Shown here piece by piece: positions 16,867-25,392 of a stretch of 64,000 nt of DNA. The notes below the pieces were generated by a model. It did not search any database and was not told the DNA's origin. It saw only the letters and a list, made by a program, of their open reading frames with translations. Every line of letters starts with the position of its first letter. The stretch's first letter is position 1. Position numbers and translations under genes: made by a program. Location: NCBI RefSeq assembly GCF_027571405.1, contig NZ_CP092968.1, positions 1,116,001 through 1,180,000 on the forward strand, in the 5' to 3' direction. The DNA comes from Methylocystis parvus OBBP (GTDB lineage Bacteria; Pseudomonadota; Alphaproteobacteria; Rhizobiales; Beijerinckiaceae).

Positions 16867-18385
16867 ATGGCTGGAAAACTTGTTCCCATCGAGCGTTTCC
16901 GGTCGGGGGTCCCGGGCCTGGATGACGTCTTGCAAGGCGGCCTGCCGCGCAACGCGTTCATCCTTGTCGAAGGGCCGCCCGGCAGCGGGAAGACGACGAT
17001 CGCCTTACAAATTCCTGCTTGAGGCGGTCAGAAGCGGCGAGACCTGCATGATGGCGACCAATGCGGAAACGCCGGATCAGCTCTTGACGATCGTGCGATC
17101 GCATGGCTGGAGCCTCGAGGGAGTCCATATCAGCGAACTTGGAGATCCGGCTCCCTCCGAAGCGTCGCACGACCTCGCCGACTACACGCTCTTTCCGGAA
17201 GCCGAGGTGGAGGTCGGAGAAACGTTGCGGCATCTGTTCAAGGAAGTCGAACGGTTGAAGCCGACGCTTCTGGTCCTGGACACGATTTCGAGCCTGAGGG
17301 TTCTGGCGCCGACGCCCGCCTTTCACCGCCGCCAGCTCAAGCGCATTCGCGATCAAATGACCGCGCAAGGCTGTACGACGATCGTGCTGGACGAAGCGTC
17401 CATGACAGAGAAAGACCTTCGCAGCCAGACGCTCGCCGACGGGATCATCGAGCTCAAGCAGGTCGATTGCGACTATGGCGCCGACCGGCGCCGGCTGCGC
17501 GTGAGAAAGCTGCGCGGCTGCCGCTATTTCAGCGGCGCGCATGATTTCAGCATCATCACCGGCGGTCTGGTCGTCTATCCGCGGCTCGTCGCCCAGAGTT
17601 TCACAAATGTGAAAATCGGCGCTGTCTTGCAAAGCGGAGTCGAGCAGATCGACGCATTGATGGGCGGCGGCCTGCCACACGGCTCCAGCACGCTCATCGT
17701 CGGGCCCGCGGGCATCGGCAAGTCGACCATCTCCTCTCTCTTCGTGATGGCGGCGGCGAAAAGAGGCGAAAAGAGCTGCATGCTGCTCTTCGACGAAAGC
17801 ATCGAGACGCATGTGGCGAGAGACGAAGGCCTGGGGCTGGAAATGACCGGCGCGCGAGAAGCGGGGCTCGTTCGCCTGCATCATCTCGACCCCGCCGAAC
17901 TCAGCGTCGGACAAATCGCGGATCTTCTCATCCGGCAAGTGGAGGAAGACGACGTCAAGCTGGTCGTCATCGATACGCTGAACGGCTACCTGCAATCGGC
18001 GATGGACGAGCCGGCGGTTCTGCTGCATATCCGCGAACTCGTCACTTATCTCGGCCGCCGCCAGGTGGCGACGTTCCTGACGCTTACGCAGCACGGGATA
18101 TTCGGCCCGGAAATCGAGGCGCCGGTCGATCTCAGCTTTCTCGCCGACAATGTCATTCTCCTGCGCTTCTTCGAGATGAGCGGCGCGATTCACAAGGCTT
18201 TGTCGGTGGTGAAGAAGCGCAGCGGCCGACACGAATCCACCATTCGCGAAATCATGCTCGGACCCGGACGCATAACGGTGAGCAAGCCGCTCGAAAGCTT
18301 TTCGGGCGTCCTCACCGGCACGCCGGTCTATCGCCCATTGTCGACGACGATCGCGACGTCGCGGACAGTTTCGCGATGCTGTTGA
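16867..18385 (+). pseudogene. KaiC-like double P-loop ATPase (RAD55 type), frameshifted
   Basis: The gene starts at ATG 16867: MAGKLVPIERFRSGVPGLDD, then LVEGPPGSGKTTIALQ (first Walker A). The reading frame then breaks at an AAA run at 17009-17011; with one A fewer the protein would continue ALQFLLEAVRSGETC, which is found in the next frame. The shifted frame carries Walker B LLVLDTISSL, a second Walker A GPAGIGKSTIS, FDESIET, and Walker B LVVIDTLNGY. It then ends the KaiC homology at LTGTPVY and drifts into a receiver domain encoded in another frame. Bacterial KaiC-like ATPases of this kind are usually fused or coupled to two-component proteins. As read, only a 48-residue fragment would be made from the first start. 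A sequencing error is possible. Confidence 0.7.
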
Positions 18386-18690
18386 ACTCGATCGGAGTCG
18401 AGACGCAGGTCGCTTACAGCGGTCCGGAAGCGCTCGACGCGGTCCCGGAATATAAGCCGGACGTCGTCTTCCTCGACCTCGGCATGCCCAGGATGGACGG
18501 CTGCGAAACCGCAAGGCGCATCAGGGCGACGACCATCGGGGCGGAGATTCCGCTGATCGCGCTGAGCGGCTGGGGCCGCAGCGAAGATCGGGAAATCACC
18601 AGCAAGGCCGGCTTCTCTCACCATTTCGTCAAGCCGATCGCGCTCGACGCCCTGCGCCAGGTGCTGGCGCCCGAGTCGATCGGAGGTTAG
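18334..18690 (+). pseudogene. Response-regulator receiver domain, 5' end fused out of frame to the KaiC-like gene
   Basis: The frame reads PIVDDDRDVADSFAMLLNSI, then VVFLDLGMPRMDG with the phospho-acceptor Asp, ALSGWG with the conserved Ser/Thr position, and HHFVKPI with the conserved Lys. These complete a receiver of about 115 residues. The usual first strand (VLVVDD) is missing its first residues, and the frame runs back into the 3' end of the KaiC-like ORF, where the correct frame of that ORF is one base off. The first ATG is at 18376, inside the domain. It looks like the end of a KaiC/histidine kinase/receiver gene set that has lost its kinase. Confidence 0.6.
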
Positions 18691-18794
18691 CGCTCCAAGG
18701 CACGCGGCTTGAAGCCCGAGACCGTAGGCCGTTCCACTGTCCCCATTCGGGACACAAGCGAACCGCCATCGGTCAATATTTGGGAAACCAAGCC

Positions 18795-19028
18795 ATGCCC
18801 CGTCTCGGTCTTTCGTTCAACAACTCTTTCGACAGCCGTCCCCGAGCGCCCAAAGCCGACGCCTATGGCCGCCGTCCGCGCCAGGTCACGGGCGTCCAAA
18901 TCGTCGGCGAGCGCGAAACCTCGCCGATCTTTTCGTCCGTCTATGTCAAGGCGATGGGGCTCCTCGCCATTGTCGCGGCGATTTCCGTCGCGGCGGCGAT
19001 CATACGGATCTACGCCTTCCGTCATTAA
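18795..19028 (+). CDS. Small single-pass membrane protein
   Basis: A 77-residue protein with a polar N-terminus (MPRLGLSFNNSFDSRPRAPKADAYGRRPRQ) and one C-terminal membrane helix (AMGLLAIVAAISVAAAIIRIYAF), likely with the N-terminus in the cytoplasm. ATG 18795 is chosen over TTG 18780. It is followed by a strong terminator. I recognise no family. Confidence 0.55.
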   Translation: MPRLGLSFNNSFDSRPRAPKADAYGRRPRQVTGVQIVGERETSPIFSSVYVKAMGLLAIVAAISVAAAIIRIYAFRH

Positions 19029-19058
19029 CTCCTGGGCAAAAAGCCGAGAGCGCGCATC

Positions 19059-19087
19059 GGCAGGGGCATGGCCGGCCCCTGCCTTTT
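19059..19087 (+). terminator. Rho-independent terminator
   Basis: GGCAGGGGC, seven-base loop, GCCCCTGCC, then TTTT. The perfect nine-base stem lies 30 bases after the small membrane protein stop. The rest of 19088-19397 shows no gene. Confidence 0.75.
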
Positions 19088-19397
19088 CTGCATATTTATT
19101 TGTTTTCGCCGGCGCATGCCGATCGCCGGGCCTAGGGCGATCGCTGGCAAGCCTTTGCGACGCATGCCCCGCTTCATAAGCGCCCGCCCATGCCGCCCCT
19201 ATCCCCAACCGGCGAATGTTTTACGCCGGCAGGAACTGAGAATGATCCCGAAGCGTTTCTTGAGATGGTCGGTCGCGCCGCCGAAATATTGGCGTGCGTC
19301 GGCGCACAGAAAAATCTTGAAAAACGCCTAACGTCAAATTGCTCGCACCTGGGGCAGGAACGAAACGCGAGTCGTTCTGATGAGTGGAGTAGCGATC

Positions 19398-19961
19398 ATG
19401 CTTCGGAAATATATGATTACTGCCGCTGCGGCGGCGATTTTTCTTTATCCTTCGGCGTCTTTCGCCTGGGGCAGCGGGCACTGGGGAGAGGGGTCGACGC
19501 CTCAATCCGGCAGTTCGGGAAGCGGCTCCGGCGGCGGCTCTGGAGGCGGCTATGGCGGCGGCCAGCAGAGCGGCGGTCAATGGGGCGGCGGTGGCGGCGG
19601 CCGACAGAACGGCGGTGGCGGCCAATGGGGAGGCGGCCGGCAGAGTGGCGGCCAATGGGGCGGCAATAGCGGCGGCTATGGCGGCGGCCGACAGAGCGGC
19701 GGTGGCGGCGGCTGGGGAGGCGGCCGACAGAGCGGCGGTCAGTGGGGCGGCAATGGCGGCCAATGGGGAGGCGGTTACGGCGGCCGGCAGAGCGGCGGCC
19801 ATTGGGGCGGCGGTGGCGGCTGGGGCGGCTATGGCGGCGGCCACGGAGATTGGGGCGGCTATGGCGGCGGCCGGCCACGGCCAGCACGGGGCAAAGTCTG
19901 CTACAACTTCGCGGGAAAACCCTACGTCTATTCGGGCGGCGGGCGCTGCCCCATCAGCTAA
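19398..19961 (+). CDS. Secreted glycine-rich repeat protein
   Basis: A 187-residue protein. After a signal peptide (MLRKYMITAAAAAIFLYPSASFA) come about 120 residues built from imperfect repeats of GGRQSGGQWGG and GGYGG units, rich in Gly, Gln, Trp and Ser. The conserved-looking C-terminus is KVCYNFAGKPYVYSGGGRCPIS with two cysteines. The DNA repeats visibly and is liable to slippage. Such proteins are exported and often surface-associated; no function can be assigned. It starts at ATG 19398 because the signal peptide begins there. Confidence 0.7.
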   Translation: MLRKYMITAAAAAIFLYPSASFAWGSGHWGEGSTPQSGSSGSGSGGGSGGGYGGGQQSGGQWGGGGGGRQNGGGGQWGGGRQSGGQWGGNSGGYGGGRQSGGGGGWGGGRQSGGQWGGNGGQWGGGYGGRQSGGHWGGGGGWGGYGGGHGDWGGYGGGRPRPARGKVCYNFAGKPYVYSGGGRCPIS

Positions 19962-20010
19962 GCCGACTACAATCTCCGTGCAGAACCGGAGCCTGTTAAG
20001 AAGTAATTAT

Positions 20011-20029
20011 CCCCCGGCTTTGCCGGGGG
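20011..20029. terminator. Perfect GC-rich hairpin between convergent genes
   Basis: CCCCCGGC-TTT-GCCGGGGG. No U-tract follows, but its position between the Gly-rich gene and the convergent antiporter gene suits a bidirectional stop. The following bases (20031-20110) have no recognisable gene. Confidence 0.4.
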
Positions 20030-20144
20030 ATCTAAGATGTGAACCGCTCATAGCGGCTGCCGCCGATGCTTGGAGACCCTTATGGCTCCGCAGCGCCTTC
20101 TAGGAAAGATGTATTCTAAAATAAATCAATGCTTTATGACAAAC

Positions 20145-21353
20145 CTAACGCCCTTTAAGCACCCCTACCGCCCTTAGCAAAAACGGCATGGTCAGCCCCT
20201 GCACCACAATGGAAAAGGCCACGACGCCGAATGTCGCGACGACGATGACGTCGCGCATGGGCAGTTCGTCGGGCAGAGACAAAGCAAGCGCGAGGCCGAG
20301 CGCGCCGCGCAATCCGCCCCACCACAACACATGCTGCTCGCCAAAACTGATCCGCCAGCGGGACGGCAGGAACGGCGCGCTCAGCGGATAGACGGTGAGC
20401 GCGCGGGCGGCGAGCACGATCCCGATCACGGCGAAGATGAGCGCGAATCCATATTCGGCGAAGGGCGTGGACGCGACGTCGACGCCGATCATCAGGAACA
20501 CCATGGAATTCGCGAGAAACGCCGCATATTCCCAGAAGCTGTGCACGAATTCGCGACCGCGTTCGCTCAGATAGCTGCGGTTCTCTTCCCGCAGCAGGCC
20601 GAGATTGCCCATCATCAGCCCGGCCGTGACGCAGGCGAGCACGCCGGAGAAATGGAAATGCTCCGCGAAGAGGAATGAGCCGAAGGCGGCGATGGTGGTC
20701 AGCGCGACTTCGATGAGATGCTCCGTCGTGCCCATCGCGATAAGGATCGCGGCGCCGCCGACCAACGCGCCGATCGCGACCCCGCCGAGCACGATGCGGC
20801 CGAGGGTGAGGACGATCTCGCCCGCGCCCTGCCCCGCGCCATGGCCCTCGGCCCAGGCCAGCGCCATCACGAAGAGCACCGCCGCCGCGCCGTCATTGAG
20901 CAGGCTCTCGCTCTCCACGAGGAGACGCAAACGGCCTTTGACGCCATTGTCCTTGAACATGGCGATGATCGCGACGGGATCGGTCGCCGCGATGAGCGCG
21001 CCGAAGACGAGCGCCGAAGGCGCCGGCCAATGCAGCAGCGTCACGCAGGCGAAAGCGACCGCCGCGGCGGAGACGACCGTGCCGAGACCCGCAAGCGTCA
21101 GCAGCGGAACGGAGTCGCGCAGCAACTCCCTCCAGGAGAGCGTCAGCGCCGCTTCGAAGAGCAGCGGCGGTAGAATGAGATCGAAGATGAAGTCATGCGT
21201 GAGATGCGGCCCGAAGTCGGGCCTGGTGAAAGTCATGACGGCGCCGACAATGACGAGGCCGACCGTGTAGGGCAGCTTGAACCGCCGCGCGACGATGGCG
21301 ACGATCATCGCGATGGCGAGAGAGGCGACAGCTTTTGTGAGATGTTCGTCCAT
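20145..21353 (-). CDS. Na+/H+ (cation/proton) antiporter, CPA1/NhaP type
   Basis: A 402-residue inner-membrane protein with about twelve hydrophobic segments. Typical blocks are FDLILPPLLFEAALTLSWRELL, ALIAATDPVAIIAMFKDNGVKGRLRLLVESESLLNDGAAAVLF (the family's ATDPV...ESLLNDG transport core with its Asp residues) and WWGLRGALGLALALSLP. There is no C-terminal soluble domain. ATG complement 21351-21353 (MDEHLTKAV) is preferred; a GTG six bases upstream is possible. It exchanges Na+ or K+ for protons for pH and ion balance. It stands alone. Confidence 0.9.
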   Translation of the reverse strand: MDEHLTKAVASLAIAMIVAIVARRFKLPYTVGLVIVGAVMTFTRPDFGPHLTHDFIFDLILPPLLFEAALTLSWRELLRDSVPLLTLAGLGTVVSAAAVAFACVTLLHWPAPSALVFGALIAATDPVAIIAMFKDNGVKGRLRLLVESESLLNDGAAAVLFVMALAWAEGHGAGQGAGEIVLTLGRIVLGGVAIGALVGGAAILIAMGTTEHLIEVALTTIAAFGSFLFAEHFHFSGVLACVTAGLMMGNLGLLREENRSYLSERGREFVHSFWEYAAFLANSMVFLMIGVDVASTPFAEYGFALIFAVIGIVLAARALTVYPLSAPFLPSRWRISFGEQHVLWWGGLRGALGLALALSLPDELPMRDVIVVATFGVVAFSIVVQGLTMPFLLRAVGVLKGR

Positions 21354-21568
21354 GGGCACCGGAAGCGCGTTGAGACGGGGTCGCGATCACTTACCTTGGA
21401 CCGGACCGCCGCGCGACGAAAAATAACGAATGACGCGCGCGTATCGGTCCTGACGAGAGCCAAGGGCTCCTCTCCTGCCGTTATTCGTGGTCACGCGCGA
21501 AAGCGCCGGGCGAGTAGAGAGACAGCGCATTATTTTCTATATTTTCTATCGCTGTGCGCGGCGGCGCA

Positions 21569-21603
21569 GCGCTCCTCTCCCCGTTTCACGGGGAGAGGAG
21601 CGC
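21569..21603. repeat. Perfect 15-bp stem-loop
   Basis: GCGCTCCTCTCCCCG, loop TTTCA, CGGGGAGAGGAGCGC. It is not followed by a T-tract and no gene ends just before it, so it is more likely a dispersed palindrome than a terminator. Confidence 0.55.
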
Positions 21604-22250
21604 GCACGGGCCTGCATCGACGTTCCGAAAAAAATCTTATCCCCACCCCCCAAATCTCCCTCATCCTGCGCCCGCCTCGTCACCTTAGGGGGCGTCGTCG
21701 TAGCCCGGCGGCGCGGCGGGGTCGGTCAAGCGTCCGTCGGGCTCTTGTGGCGGATGTGGGCGGGTCGTCGGTCGGGCTTTCCCGTGCAGAGCGGGGCAAG
21801 CTTCGTCCAGCGCGCTTTCAGCTCGCATGAACCCATGCGAGCGGGAGCGCGCCGGATGTCGCGAATAAAGCTGGGCCTTAACGTTCCTTCGGGTCTTGCA
21901 GCGGGAACTTCTGAAAAGGAAGCCGCGCCCGGGGGAAGGCGGCATCGGAAAACTGCAGGACACAAATCGCCTGCGGCGCTCAAGCGCGCGCTCGTCTGGC
22001 GGGTCAGACCGTCAGACGGGAAAGAAGCGGTCCTGTCAGGGGCCGTGTCCGGGAGCGAAGTCACTCCGTCGGGAAAAGGTGCGCGAGCATAAAGACCGTG
22101 TCCGGGACGCTTTGGCTCCGGTGCGCATGAAACACATCACACATCTCGGCCGAACCGGGCCGGGGCGTCCCGGATCTCCCTTATCGCCTCGCGCCGGAAA
22201 TGGCGGCGAGGGTTTTCATGTTGTTTTTGCGAGATTCGCGTGGCTGCGAC

Positions 22251-22420
22251 GCCCCACCCCTGCCCCTCCCCGCAAGGGGGAGGGATTGGGCTCACGATCT
22301 AGACGCTCGCTGTTGCTTAGTCGTGAGAGCGACCGAGCTTCAACCTAAGCTTGCTTCCAATCATACCCGCATGGCGCCGCTTCATCCCTCCCCCTTGCGG
22401 GGAGGGGCAGGGGTGGGGGC
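22251..22420. repeat. Long inverted repeat with 36-bp arms
   Basis: The left arm 22251-22286 (GCCCCACCCCTGCCCCTCCC...) and right arm 22384-22420 are complementary over 36 bases with one inserted G. They are separated by about 97 bases. Each arm also contains a CCCTCCCC/GGGGAGGG self-complementary core. It ends 66 bases before the Fe-S protein gene and resembles mobile palindromic repeats rather than a regulatory site. Confidence 0.6.
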
Positions 22421-22485
22421 CGGCGACGTGATGCGAGCGTCGATATCAAGGCGACCCACGGCGCAATTGTTGCTTCCGCGCCCGC

Positions 22486-23829
22486 ATGAAAACCTTCCTC
22501 GACTGGTCGGCCTACGACACTTACGGCATTGGCGACGCCTATTCCGGCATTCCGGCGAAGGGCGGCAATTACGCCAAGGCCGTCGCCGTGTGCATGCACA
22601 GCCGCGATTGTCAGAAAACCGGCAAGGGCGTCATGTGCCCGAGCTACCGGATCACCGGCGACCGCGCGCATTCGACCGAGGCGCGCGTCGCGGCCTTCAA
22701 GGCCGCGCTCAACGAAGGCGAAAATGCCGAAGCCTTCGCCGATCCGCGCCTCGACGAGGCGATGGATCTCTGCGTCTCCTGCAAGGCCTGCAAGAAGGAA
22801 TGTCCGAGCGCCGTCGACATGACGCTCATCAAGACCGAATATCTGGCGCAGCGCCACGAGATCAAAGGCGCGCCCTTGCGCACGCGGCTTTTCGGCGGCG
22901 TGCCGGAATGGACGGGACGTCATCGCGGGCCGCTGCGCTACGCCATCCGCCTGCGCAACGCCTTCGCGCCCGCGGCGAGGCTTGCTGAGAAATGGCTGGG
23001 AATCACCGCCAGACGTCCCCTGCCCGAGCTGGCGGCGAAGCCCTTTGCGCCGCATCGAAGCGCCGCCAAAGGCGAACGCGGCGCGGTCATCCTCTTCGTC
23101 GACACATTCGCCTGTCACTTCGACCCGCATATCGCGCAGGCCGCGACGGAGGTGCTGGAGCGCGCCGGCTATTGCGTGACGATGGCGACGCCCGCTCCGA
23201 CCGACGCCGAGCCCGACCGTCCGCTCTGCTGCGGACGAACCTATCTGACGACCGGCATGGTCGAGAAGGCGCGCTTTGAGGCGAGGCGCGTTCTCGCCGC
23301 CTTCCAGGACGCGATCGCGGCGAAGACGCCGATCGTCGGGCTCGAACCCTCCTGCCTCCTGTCGCTGCGCGACGAGCTGTACAGTCTCGGGCTCGGGCCG
23401 GAGGTCGGCGATCTCGGCAAGCAGCTTTATCTCTTCGAGGAGTTTCTCGTCCGCGAGCATCAGAACAACGGATTGCGGCTCGATCTCAGGGCGCTCGATC
23501 TGCCCAAGGCGCTGCTGCATGGCCATTGCCACCAGAAGGCCTTCGGCGTGATGAAGGCGACGCGCAAGCTGTTGAGCTGGATTCCGGGCTTCTCCTACGA
23601 CATTGTCGAGTCGAGCTGTTGCGGGATGGCCGGGAGCTTCGGTCTCGAAGCCGAGCATTACGACGCCTCGATGCGAATGGCGGAGCTATCGCTCCTGCCG
23701 GCCGTTCGCGCGGCGCCCGAGGAGACGCCGATCATCGCCAACGGCTTCTCCTGCCGGCATCAGATCGAACATGGAAGCGGCCGGCAGGCGCGGCATATCG
23801 CATTGCTGATCCGGGACGCGCTGGCGTAA
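22486..23829 (+). CDS. (Fe-S)-binding protein with two CCG domains, GlcF/LldE-like
   Basis: A 447-residue protein. The ferredoxin-like N-terminus has Cys sets CMHSRDCQKTGKGVMCPSYR (the usual second Cys of one cluster is displaced) and CVSCKACKKECP, expected to hold [4Fe-4S] clusters. Two CCG modules follow (RPLCCGRTYLTTG, about residue 245; SSCCGMAGSFGLE, about 370). It resembles the C-terminal half of large FAD-linked D-lactate/2-hydroxyglutarate dehydrogenases (PMFDWSRY... type). Here it stands alone, and no FAD oxidase lies next to it. It probably passes electrons from a flavin dehydrogenase encoded elsewhere. Confidence 0.85.
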   Translation: MKTFLDWSAYDTYGIGDAYSGIPAKGGNYAKAVAVCMHSRDCQKTGKGVMCPSYRITGDRAHSTEARVAAFKAALNEGENAEAFADPRLDEAMDLCVSCKACKKECPSAVDMTLIKTEYLAQRHEIKGAPLRTRLFGGVPEWTGRHRGPLRYAIRLRNAFAPAARLAEKWLGITARRPLPELAAKPFAPHRSAAKGERGAVILFVDTFACHFDPHIAQAATEVLERAGYCVTMATPAPTDAEPDRPLCCGRTYLTTGMVEKARFEARRVLAAFQDAIAAKTPIVGLEPSCLLSLRDELYSLGLGPEVGDLGKQLYLFEEFLVREHQNNGLRLDLRALDLPKALLHGHCHQKAFGVMKATRKLLSWIPGFSYDIVESSCCGMAGSFGLEAEHYDASMRMAELSLLPAVRAAPEETPIIANGFSCRHQIEHGSGRQARHIALLIRDALA

Positions 23830-23895
23830 GGCGAGGCGACATCCCTGCGCGGGCCTGTTAAGCCATCCGGCAATGGAAGGCTCGTTGGGATCGAC

Positions 23896-24720
23896 ATGGC
23901 GGGGTATGTCTGCTGCCTGGGCAGCATCAATTTCGACGTCGCGATGCGGCTGGATCGCCTCCCCGAGCCGCATGAAAAAATCCCCGCAAACGCGATCTCC
24001 GTCGGCGGCGGCGGATCGGCGGCCAACACAGCGGTCTGGCTCGCCCGCGAAGGTCTGAACGCGCGGATGCTCGGCTGGGTCGGCGACGATCTGCTCGGAG
24101 CCTTCGCCCTGCGCGATCTCGCAGGAGAGGGCGTCGACGTCTCGGGCGTGAACGTCCTGCGCTCGCCTTCGCCCGTCGCGGTCTGCCTCTCGCCGCCCGG
24201 CGACAATCGCATCGTCACGAGCCCGCGGCTCGACGCGCCCTGGACGCCCGACGACGCGCTGCCGACGGCGGCGGGCGCGGACTGGCTGCATGTAACAGTG
24301 CGCGACGCCGGTTTTCTGACGCGGGCGCGGGAGCGCGGCGCGCGGCGGCTCTCCGTCGAACTCAATGGCGACTACGATCCCGCCTTCGCCCGGGCGGCGG
24401 ACTGCCTGTTCGCGAACCACGACGAACTGGCCCGCGCCGTGGGTTCGGAAGACCCGATGCGCTTCCTTCTCGAGCGCCATGCCGGCGATCCGGCGATCTG
24501 GTTCGTCACGCATGGAGACGAAGGCGCGCAGATCATGCGCGCCGGCTGCGTCGAGACAGTGCCGACTGTCCCGGTCGAGCCGGTCGACCGCACCGGCGGC
24601 GGCGACGCCTTCAACGCCGGCGCGATCGCCGGCCTGCTGAGGGGCGCGGAGCCCGCCGAGGCGGCGCGCAACGGGTTGCGGCTGGCGACGCAGGCCATCA
24701 CGCGCCTCGGCGCAAGGTAG
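23896..24720 (+). CDS. PfkB-family carbohydrate/nucleoside kinase
   Basis: A 274-residue cytoplasmic kinase. The N-terminal block is CLGSINFDVAMRLDRLPEP and ISVGGGGSAANTAVWLAREGL (PfkB signature 1). The C-terminal block is VDRTGGGDAFNAGAIAGLL (signature 2, with the catalytic Asp; GAGD is replaced by GGGD). Slightly short for the family but complete. The substrate could be ribose, adenosine or another sugar; the sequence does not decide. It lies 66 bases after the Fe-S gene, possibly in one transcript. Confidence 0.85.
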   Translation: MAGYVCCLGSINFDVAMRLDRLPEPHEKIPANAISVGGGGSAANTAVWLAREGLNARMLGWVGDDLLGAFALRDLAGEGVDVSGVNVLRSPSPVAVCLSPPGDNRIVTSPRLDAPWTPDDALPTAAGADWLHVTVRDAGFLTRARERGARRLSVELNGDYDPAFARAADCLFANHDELARAVGSEDPMRFLLERHAGDPAIWFVTHGDEGAQIMRAGCVETVPTVPVEPVDRTGGGDAFNAGAIAGLLRGAEPAEAARNGLRLATQAITRLGAR

Positions 24721-24882
24721 GGGGTTCCGCGGCTGCGGATTACTCCCCGGCGCCGAGAAATACGTATACCGACCTGACGGGGACGCGCGCTTATAAGAGC
24801 GTCCGCTTCCAAAGGCTTCCGCCCCCGCCTTGCCTTGCGCCGCCCCATCCTCTATGGGGCGTGGCTTCCCACGCTCGAGCCG

Positions 24883-25392
24883 ATGGATTTTCAAGTGGCG
24901 AAGCCGAATACGCCGGTCGCAATCATTATGGGGTCGCAATCCGACTGGGCGACCATGCGCCACGCCGCTGAAACGCTGCAGGCGCTCGGCGTCGGCTGCG
25001 AGGCGCGCATCGTCTCGGCTCATCGCACGCCCGACCGTCTCGTTTCCTTCGCCAGGGGCGCCGAGGCGGAAGGCTTCAAGGTGATTATCGCCGGCGCCGG
25101 CGGGGCGGCGCATCTTCCCGGCATGACGGCCTCCATGACCAATCTGCCGGTGCTCGGCGTGCCCGTCGAATCCCACGCGCTCAAGGGCATGGATTCGCTT
25201 CTTTCCATCGTGCAGATGCCGGGCGGCGTGCCGGTCGGAACGCTGGCGATCGGCAAGGCCGGCGCGATCAACGCGGCCATTCTCGCCGCCTCCATACTCG
25301 CGCTGAGCGACAAGGCGCTCGCGGCGCGGCTCGCGGACTTCCGGGCGAAGCAAACGGCGGCCGTCGCCGAAACCCCGAAGGACGAGGCGTGA
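24883..25392 (+). CDS. purE: N5-carboxyaminoimidazole ribonucleotide mutase
   Basis: PurE converts N5-CAIR to CAIR in purine synthesis. The 169-residue protein carries [12 protein letters not shown] (phosphate loop), SAHRTPDRL with the catalytic His, [12 protein letters not shown], and [23 protein letters not shown]. All are diagnostic of class I PurE. It starts at ATG 24883 ([12 protein letters not shown]); the longer ORF adds 16 atypical residues. A CGCCCCAT...ATGGGGCG hairpin lies at 24841-24861 in the leader. Its stop overlaps the purK GTG, so the two are translationally coupled. Confidence 0.96.
   Translation: MDFQVAKPNTPVAIIMGSQSDWATMRHAAETLQALGVGCEARIVSAHRTPDRLVSFARGAEAEGFKVIIAGAGGAAHLPGMTASMTNLPVLGVPVESHALKGMDSLLSIVQMPGGVPVGTLAIGKAGAINAAILAASILALSDKALAARLADFRAKQTAAVAETPKDEA

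Larger units (their letters stand above)
21354..22485. other. 1.1-kb stretch without a convincing gene
   Basis: Several overlapping ORFs of 60-210 codons exist in three frames, but all have Arg/Gly/Pro/Ser-rich shadow composition and no recognisable motif. The stretch holds a 15-bp perfect hairpin (21569-21603) and a long inverted repeat (22251-22420). I see no structured RNA I can name. It may be a decayed gene or repeat-rich spacer DNA. Confidence 0.4.

Noticed and set aside
19552..19960. Regular short repeats considered as a CRISPR array
   Set aside because: The repeats are in-frame Gly-rich codons without constant repeat/unique spacer structure; no cas genes are present.
21487..22348. 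Overlapping plus-strand ORFs of 150-200 codons
   Set aside because: Arg/Gly/Ser-rich with no motif and mutual overlap in different frames; not supported as genes.
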